Shown here: in pieces, positions 41,184 to 43,592 of the stretch
How positions within the stretch are numbered: the stretch's first letter is position 1
Layout of the letters: every line of letters starts with the position of its first letter
DNA from: RGIG9041 sp045541455
GTDB lineage: Bacteria > Bacillota > Clostridia > Oscillospirales > QAKW01
Assembly: GCA_045541455.1 (NCBI GenBank)
Contig: JAZQJA010000024.1
Location: 1-43,592 of the forward strand
Length of the DNA stretch: 43,592 bases
Direction of reading: 5' to 3'
Translations under genes and position numbers: made by a program
The notes under the pieces: generated by a model
Databases searched by the model: none
What the model saw: the letters and a program-made list of their open reading frames with translations, nothing else
What the model was told of the DNA's origin: nothing

Positions 41184-43578
41184 TTATAAATCAATAGAAA
41201 ATAAATGGCAAAAATATTGGGAAGAAAACCAATCGTTTAAGGTGGAAATTGACAAGTCAAAACCCAAATTCTATGCGCTTGTAGAGTTCCCTTATCCATC
41301 AGGACAAGGCTTGCATGTTGGTCATCCTCGCTCATATACGGCGCTCGATGTTGTGGCACGTAAAAAGCGTATGCAAGGATATAACGTCTTGTATCCTATG
41401 GGCTGGGATGCATTTGGCCTTCCCACCGAAAACTTTGCTATTAAAAATAAAATCCATCCTAAAATTGTTACCGAAAATAACGTTGCGCGTTTTAAAAAGC
41501 AGCTCAAATCTCTGGGGCTTTCTTTTGACTGGTCAAGAGAGATAAATACAACAGACCCTAACTATTACAAGTGGACACAGTGGATTTTCTTGCAACTTTT
41601 CAAAAAAGGCCTTGCATATAAAAAGGAAATGAACGTAAACTGGTGTACTTCTTGTAAAGTAGTTCTTGCAAACGAAGAGGTTGTAAACGGTGTTTGTGAG
41701 CGTTGCGGAAGCGAGGTTGTACATAAGGTTAAAAGCCAGTGGATGCTTAAAATCACAGAGTATGCCGAGCGCCTTATCGACGATCTTGACGATGTTGATT
41801 TTATCGAACGCGTAAAAATTCAGCAAAAAAACTGGATAGGTAAATCAAACGGTGCCACCGTTCGTTTTGCAACAACAGCAGGTGAACAACTTGAGGTTTA
41901 TACCACACGCCCTGATACACTTTTCGGCGCGACCTATATGGTAATCTCACCTGAGCATCCTTTAATTGATAAATACGCCGATAAGATAGAAAATATTGAT
42001 AAGGTTATGGAATACCGTAAAATCGCTGCCGCTAAAAGTGATTTTGAGCGTACTGAACTTGTAAAGGAAAAAACCGGTGTAAGACTTGTCGGTATTGACG
42101 GTATTAACCCTGTAAATGATAAACAAATTCCCATTTTTATTTCAGACTATGTTCTTATGTCTTACGGTACAGGCGCAATTATGGCAGTTCCCGCACACGA
42201 CACTCGCGACTGGGAATTTGCAAAGGTGTTTGACCTTCCGATTATTGAGGTCGTTGCAGGTGGTGACGTTCAAAACGAAGCGTTTACAGATGTAGAAACA
42301 GGTACCCTTGTAAACAGCGGCTTTTTAAATGGCCTTTCAGTAGAAGATGCAAAAATTGAGATTATAAAATACCTTGAGAAAAAAGGGTGCGGCGAACCTA
42401 AAACCAATTACAAACTACGCGACTGGGTGTTCTCACGTCAGCGTTATTGGGGCGAGCCGATTCCGATAGTTCACTGTGAAAAATGCGGTTATGTCGCAAT
42501 CCCCGAAAGTGAACTTCCGCTTATGCTTCCTGAGGTTGACAGTTACGAGCCGACCGATAACGGTGAAAGCCCGCTTGCTGCGATGGATAGTTTTGTAAAT
42601 ACTACTTGTCCTTGCTGCGGCGGTCCTGCTAAACGTGAAACTGATACAATGCCTCAGTGGGCAGGTTCTTCGTGGTATTTCCTTCGCTATATGGATCCCG
42701 ATAATGATAAACAACTCGCATCAAAAGAAGCACTTGAATACTGGGGTCCTGTGGATTGGTATAATGGCGGCATGGAGCACACTACCTTACATCTTCTCTA
42801 TTCACGTTTCTGGCATAAGTTCCTTTACGATATCGGTGTTGTTCCGACTAAAGAGCCTTATGCAAAACGTACCTCTCACGGTATGATTTTGGGCGAGAAT
42901 GGTGAAAAAATGAGTAAGTCTCGCGGTAATGTTGTCAATCCTGACGATATTATTGACCAATATGGCGCTGATACCATGCGTTTATATGAAATGTTTATCG
43001 GTGATTTTGAAAAGAGCGCACCGTGGAATACTTCCAGCATCAAAGGTTGTAAACGCTTTTTAGAGCGTTCGATGTCATTGCTTGATATTCTCACCGATGG
43101 CGATGAAATTTCAAAAGATCTTGAACACTCTTTCCATAAAACAATTAAAAAAGTCACCGAAGATATAGATGCTCTTAAGTTTAATACTGCTCTTGCATCA
43201 CTTATGAGCCTTATTAACGATATTTTTGCTAAAAACTCAATCAACCGTGCAGAACTTGCAGCGTTTATTACAATGCTCTGCCCGTTTGCACCTCATCTGT
43301 GTGAAGAAATGTGGCAACTTGCAGGCTTTAAAGGCGATATGACTTATGCTCCCTGGCCATCTTTTGATGAAAGTAAAACTGTTTTAAACGAGGTTGAAAT
43401 TGCAGTTCAAATTCTCGGCAAAGTCCGTGGCAAGCTCATTGTTATGGCAGACGCTGACGAAAATACTGTAATGGAACAGGTTAAAGCTGATGAGCGCTTG
43501 AGTTCTATGCTTGAAGGAAAACAAATAATTAAAGTCATTTATGTAAAAGGCAAACTTATTAATATAGTAGCAAAATAA
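41173..43578 (+). CDS. leuS: Leucyl-tRNA synthetase
   Basis: Class I synthetase that charges tRNA-Leu. About 801 residues, the normal size for Firmicute LeuRS. The HIGH motif is HVGH near residue 49 and KMSKS is near 578. The zinc-type Cys clusters (CTSCK...CERCG, CEKCG, CPCCGG) are present, the CP1 editing domain (about 215-400) contains TTRPDTLFGATYM, and a helical anticodon-binding region precedes a small C-terminal domain. The ATG at 41173 is preferred over 41164 because AGGAG is 10 nt away rather than 1. There is no T-box leader, since the gene starts 11 bp inside rsfS. Confidence 0.95.
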   Translation: MKYDYKSIENKWQKYWEENQSFKVEIDKSKPKFYALVEFPYPSGQGLHVGHPRSYTALDVVARKKRMQGYNVLYPMGWDAFGLPTENFAIKNKIHPKIVTENNVARFKKQLKSLGLSFDWSREINTTDPNYYKWTQWIFLQLFKKGLAYKKEMNVNWCTSCKVVLANEEVVNGVCERCGSEVVHKVKSQWMLKITEYAERLIDDLDDVDFIERVKIQQKNWIGKSNGATVRFATTAGEQLEVYTTRPDTLFGATYMVISPEHPLIDKYADKIENIDKVMEYRKIAAAKSDFERTELVKEKTGVRLVGIDGINPVNDKQIPIFISDYVLMSYGTGAIMAVPAHDTRDWEFAKVFDLPIIEVVAGGDVQNEAFTDVETGTLVNSGFLNGLSVEDAKIEIIKYLEKKGCGEPKTNYKLRDWVFSRQRYWGEPIPIVHCEKCGYVAIPESELPLMLPEVDSYEPTDNGESPLAAMDSFVNTTCPCCGGPAKRETDTMPQWAGSSWYFLRYMDPDNDKQLASKEALEYWGPVDWYNGGMEHTTLHLLYSRFWHKFLYDIGVVPTKEPYAKRTSHGMILGENGEKMSKSRGNVVNPDDIIDQYGADTMRLYEMFIGDFEKSAPWNTSSIKGCKRFLERSMSLLDILTDGDEISKDLEHSFHKTIKKVTEDIDALKFNTALASLMSLINDIFAKNSINRAELAAFITMLCPFAPHLCEEMWQLAGFKGDMTYAPWPSFDESKTVLNEVEIAVQILGKVRGKLIVMADADENTVMEQVKADERLSSMLEGKQIIKVIYVKGKLINIVAK

Positions 43579-43592
43579 GCAAAAGGAGTTGG
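43579..43592 (+). promoter_or_regulatory. Ribosome binding site of a gene cut off by the window edge
   Basis: The sequence AAAAGGAG at 43581-43588, straight after the leuS stop, looks like the ribosome binding site of a further gene of the operon that starts outside the window. It ends in TTGG; a TTG start at 43589 would be too close to the site, so the start codon is probably beyond the edge. Confidence 0.4.

Overview
The window is chromosomal DNA of a low-G+C Gram-positive bacterium, most likely a member of the Clostridia near the Ruminococcaceae/Oscillospiraceae. This placement is inferred from AT-rich intergenic DNA, strong SigA-type promoters, purine-rich ribosome binding sites, a meso-DAP type MurE, and a division cluster ordered mraZ-rsmH-ftsL-pbp-murE-murF-mraY-ftsW-murG-murA-divIB-ftsZ with no ftsA. 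Nearly all of it is housekeeping DNA. I see no insertion sequence, prophage, CRISPR array or broken gene.

Layout. Bases 1-175 hold inverted repeats and terminators but no convincing gene. From 176 to 4145 a minus-strand unit runs gltX-glnS-mntP from one promoter; behind it lies a tRNA-Arg(CCG) gene with its own promoter and terminator. A plus-strand FAD/Rieske oxidoreductase (4406-5701) converges on a CorC/CNNM-type membrane protein (5712-7031) and they share one terminator. The CorC gene has a 5' leader with a strong promoter, a 24-codon acidic reading frame and a terminator hairpin. From 7373 to 8289 a sugar-isomerase-like gene diverges from a nucleoside salvage operon (deoC-deoD-deoB-cdd-pdp), which ends with a lipoprotein and a WYL regulator (to 13941).

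The division and wall cluster (14020-27677) starts at an MraZ-repeat promoter. Two internal hairpins, before the PBP gene and before murA, and a separate ftsZ promoter split it into sub-units. A polysaccharide deacetylase and the RNase P RNA lie on the opposite strand (27797-29076). Divergent from rnpB is murD, displaced from its usual place beside mraY, followed by three tandem M42 aminopeptidase paralogues (30570-33605). The last block (33592-43578) carries smc-ftsY, an RNase PH/RdgB fusion, a CRM-domain protein, a NadD/YqeK fusion, rsfS and leuS, packed with short gaps or overlaps. The final 14 bases carry a ribosome binding site for a gene cut off by the window edge.

How the genes work together. 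deoC, deoD, deoB, cdd and pdp together convert nucleosides to bases and deoxyribose/ribose phosphates and on to glyceraldehyde-3-phosphate plus acetaldehyde. The dcw block builds lipid II and the divisome. The smc-ftsY-rph/rdgB-yhbY-nadD/yqeK-rsfS-leuS block joins chromosome condensation, membrane targeting, RNA maturation and ribosome control. The most unusual signal is the corC leader: an acid-rich nascent peptide whose stop codon lies 6 nt from an intrinsic terminator. This could be a translation-based magnesium switch ahead of a probable magnesium transporter.
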